From positions 682,001-746,000 of the forward strand of contig WJXW01000007.1 of the NCBI GenBank assembly GCA_015832175.1: a stretch of 64,000 nt of DNA, read 5' to 3'. The translations under genes and the position numbers were made by a program. Of the stretch, positions 61,139-64,000 are shown one piece after another; the stretch's first letter is position 1, and every line of letters starts with the position of its first letter. Below the pieces are notes generated by a model, which saw nothing but the letters and a program-made list of their open reading frames with translations, did no database searches and was not told where the DNA came from. Source of the stretch: Paraphaeosphaeria minitans (Eukaryota > Ascomycota > Dothideomycetes > Pleosporales > Didymosphaeriaceae).

Positions 61139-61716
61139 ATGCCCGCACTAGTTGCTTCACAGTCTGACCCTTCCGTGCAAGGACCCTGGGCAAGGCGCCT
61201 TAAAGGTATGCAGTCTTCGTTGGTCAAACAGATTACCATGTTGGGAAGGCTCACTACAAACACTGCTGCTCCTGTAGTCACTTACATAATCCGACCACTA
61301 ATCTCCTGGAACAGAGCACTGCAGCGTTAGAAATATAGGCGACCCAACCTGGCAGGATGTTAGCGACCGTCGTGGTAAGTTTATCTTCCTGATTTTCCAA
61401 GCTTCGTAGCTCCGACATTCCCGAAACAGCTAGCCTTGTGAATGGCCTTCTTCTCAACACACTGACTTTACGCCCAGGAGGCCGTACAGCCTGGAGTAGC
61501 ATCGTATTGATTCAAGGCACACAGTACTCAGCTCGATTCTGGTATGCAGGAGAACGATTAGACCAGGCACGGGAAGACGCCGCGGAGATAGCCCTCCGTA
61601 ACCTGACCGGATGTACGAAGCCTAACCAACAACCTCCACCAGCCAGGTCAGTCTTCTATCATAGATCCAGAACAAGCAGCTCACCATGTGTTAGCTACTA
61701 TCTTCAGACCGCGTAG
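61139..61716 (+). CDS. Small dsRBD-like fungal protein
   Basis: A small gene whose core, PTWQDVSDRRGGRTAWSSIV plus ARFWYAGERLDQAREDAAE and IALRNL, has the shape of a divergent double-stranded-RNA-binding motif seen in small fungal hypothetical proteins. The model uses exons 61139..61205, 61315..61374 and 61478..61716, giving 121 aa. Intron 2 (GTAAGT...CGCCCAG) is well supported because it joins SDRRG to GRTAW. Intron 1 (GTATGC, CTAAT, AACAG; 109 nt) is less certain: without it the frame reads on as LKGMQSSLVKQITM and reaches a stop at 61328, just before the core appears in another frame. That alternative would make the gene frameshifted. The C-terminal 40 residues are Pro/Ser-rich and unrecognised. 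Confidence 0.5.
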
Positions 61717-63858
61717 AATGTTGGATGACCTTACAACACGGGGTAATTGTAAGACACGGGAGGGGACGGGCCTGCTGCAATACTGTATCTGCTACGTTCT
61801 GGGTTTGTAGGAATATGGGCGGATATTTGGCTTCTGTCTGTGTCCCATCGGAAGAGTACTGGAGAGTGTTGAGAAGGATTGATGGAGGCGTCTTTCTCGT
61901 AGGCACTGATATGTTGTCTAGGCCGCTGTGAGTAATGGTGTGGCTGGGGGGTACTTGACAGGTTCTCATAACGAATTTCGGATAACGTTCCAGCGCTGGA
62001 GACGTTTCCCCGCTACTTTATGTTAGGAATACTGGCTCATGAGCTTTACAAACACACCTGCATCCATGAATCCCGTATATGAGCTGCCTTCGACAGACGA
62101 TGTGCTTCCTGCAAGTTACACAAGTCTGCCACGTACCATTATGGAAGATTATCCGAGGAGATCACAACCTGCAATGCGCCGTAAGCAATATGGCATTAGC
62201 CTTTCTATCACGTTCACGAACCGTATGAACGTCCATTGCTGCAGCACCCTGTCATGCCGTTGCCGTTCACTAGCTTGGCGCTAAACCGCATAAAGATCCT
62301 CATATTCCTCGTCGTCTTTACTATGCAATGCTTTCCACTCTTTTTTTTTTTGACCATGTTGCATCCCTCTGAGACCTTCATAACTTAAAAAAAATGAGGG
62401 AGGGGGGCATACCACCAAACCGATCCCGAGGCCGGCTTCTTCGAGCGACGGGACTGTGCCGTACAAGTTACTATTGCTGAATCCTGGCGAAAAGACCACG
62501 ACATCAAAGGAGCATCGGAACAAATGCCTACCGATAGCCTTGTCGACGAAATTAGGATTCCATCGAGGCAAGCGTACCGCGCAGCATCCACCTGTGCTGG
62601 GACCCTCGCCCACCCAACCGTTCTAATTGTGAGCGTAAACCATATGCGTTGAACCCCTTGTTCGTGAATTCCAGAAGCGCTTCCTCGGGGGTGACCTTGG
62701 GTTGAAGATGCTGCCTAACCACACCTAGGACCAACAGCGATCTGTCTCATTTGACGTCTCGATGCCTTCCAAAGAGACCGTCCCTCGACATCATCATGAT
62801 GCTTATGATGATCTTTCACAGCTGGGGAGACACATCGAAACTCTTGAAGTACCCTTGATCTTGGGGGCCGTCGGTCCCGCGTGGCTCGGGCCGCTCAACC
62901 TGGCTCAAGCAACCGAACAATTTCCATGCGCATGCTGTGCGTACATAATCCGTCTCGCATGCGGTAATGGGAGATCACCCGAGTCGTTCTTCTCCAAGTG
63001 GTTACGCGAGATGAACTGTCACTCTCAACCCGAACAGGTAGCTCGAAAAGGCAGCCTGCATACACAGTTTGCCTGTTGACATGGGATGAAGCCAATGGCT
63101 TTGTACACGTCAGGGTGGATGATCGAACAGCTGCTGCCTGCCTGAATAAACTGCCGACATCCCAGACAGCCCGCAGTGCGCATATGGCATTATTCGATCA
63201 ACAAATATTGCTCTGCAGGTGCTTGAGGGACAAGGATGCAGCCCCTCATGTACAAAGAGCACTGTGCTCATGTGGCCCTTCAACTTTTCCTGGAAATAGC
63301 AGACTCGATGACAGGGTTATTACGAGGGGGTTTCAATCTGAAGTGGCAGAACATCCATCATCGGCTTCCTTATGATATCACATGGGAGGGGGAAGACCAG
63401 CCGGCATTTGACCGACTAAACCAATCGCGATAAAGCCAGAGACTAAGAGGGGCTGGCGCCCCCAGAGATGGCCTCAACGTGGCATATGAAGAGCGAACCG
63501 TATACAAACAGCATGGCCTAAGTTGACTGTGAACTGAAGGAGCACTTGTGGCACCGCTAGAAGTGCATACATGTTTGGAAGAAAATGGCCGTCCTCTCAG
63601 CCGGGCTTTGGATCCATAAACACGTGCCACAGCACCTTAATTCCGCGGAGCAGCAGCAGGATGGTAAGTAACAAGCGGGTTACCGACACTTCGAGCGTAT
63701 GCACATTATCAGACTTCGAATTAAAAAGCAATGAATGCGTTTCAGTGTCGACAACACTGTCTAGATCTCCTTGAGTATAAAGGCTGCGCTGTGGGCCATT
63801 CGTTTTCAAGAAGCGTTAACTACGGCTTCGATAACAATCGAATCAGGCGCCGGGGGGA

Positions 63859-63882
63859 GGGGGGGGGGGGGGGGGGGGGGGG
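63859..63882. repeat. G24 homopolymer
   Basis: Twenty-four consecutive G, preceded by GGGGGGA. Length in the assembly may be unreliable because such runs are hard to sequence. Confidence 0.95.
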
Positions 63883-63937
63883 TGACGATCATGCTGACGC
63901 CAGATTGATGCTCTGATAAAAAGCTCCCTGTCAAAAG

Positions 63938-64000
63938 GCAGAGAATGCAGAGAAGGCCGAGAAGGCAAAGAAGGCAAAGAAGGCAGAGAAGGCAGAGAAG
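63938..64000 (+). repeat. 9-bp repeat GCAGAGAAG at window edge
   Basis: Nine-bp units GCAGAGAAG/GCAAAGAAG/GCCGAGAAG run to the last base. In one frame they read as repeating Ala-Glu-Lys or Ala-Lys-Lys, a pattern typical of charged helical regions, so a gene may begin or continue beyond the window. Confidence 0.8.

Larger units (their letters stand above)
61717..64000. other. Relic-rich right end, no convincing intact gene
   Basis: Short open frames dominate. The frame 63236-63433 (LQLFLEIADSMTGLL, then NIHHRLPYDITWEGED) and the frame 62762-63079 have natural-looking composition and may be exons of an unrecognised gene, but I cannot join them. A T11 run lies at about 62341-62351. The G24 run and the edge repeat are listed separately. 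Confidence 0.45.

Overview
The window is nuclear DNA of a filamentous ascomycete (Pezizomycotina; Dothideomycetes would fit, but I cannot prove the class). Genes sit singly on both strands. Most introns are 50-80 nt with GTAAGT/GTATGT-type donors and CTAAC/CTGAC branch sites. The gene set includes fungal-specific families: an RTA1-like membrane protein, an XprG/VIB-1 Ndt80-type regulator and a DUF1772 protein. All splice models below were worked out by hand; each was required to give canonical ends and an unbroken frame.

Left part, about 1-28.8 kb, is GC-rich and holds conserved genes: the 3' portion of an RRP8-type rRNA methyltransferase, an RTA1-family membrane protein, a GNAT acetyltransferase, DDI1 (ubiquitin-like + aspartyl protease + UBA), a cystathionine beta-lyase, a WD40/DUF2415 protein, mitochondrial Hsp70 (SSC1), cystathionine beta-synthase, the SRP receptor beta subunit, and an XprG/VIB-1-like transcription factor. 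The two sulfur enzymes catalyse opposite legs of transsulfuration and lie about 9.5 kb apart. DDI1 has an intron inside its start codon. SSC1 has a perfect three-unit heat-shock element upstream.

From 28.8 to 39.2 kb I found no convincing gene. The first part is dense in G/C-rich micro- and minisatellites, and the stretch lies directly upstream of the transcription factor.

Right part, about 39-64 kb, is less GC-rich and accessory in character. It contains a decayed small-protein gene, two NTF2/SnoaL-like proteins, a secreted GH5 hydrolase, a DUF1772 (anthrone-oxygenase-like) membrane protein, an NmrA-like protein, an FAD monooxygenase and a cytochrome P450. These resemble secondary-metabolite or aromatic-compound tailoring enzymes, but no PKS or NRPS backbone is present. 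Beyond them are a possible decayed SASA-type esterase, a conserved fungal protein of unknown function, a small dsRBD-like gene, and a relic-rich stretch ending in a G24 run and a Lys/Ala/Glu-coding repeat cut by the window edge. An imperfect foldback with two 70-bp arms lies at 41587-41770. I found no tRNA, rRNA, CRISPR array or intact transposon.
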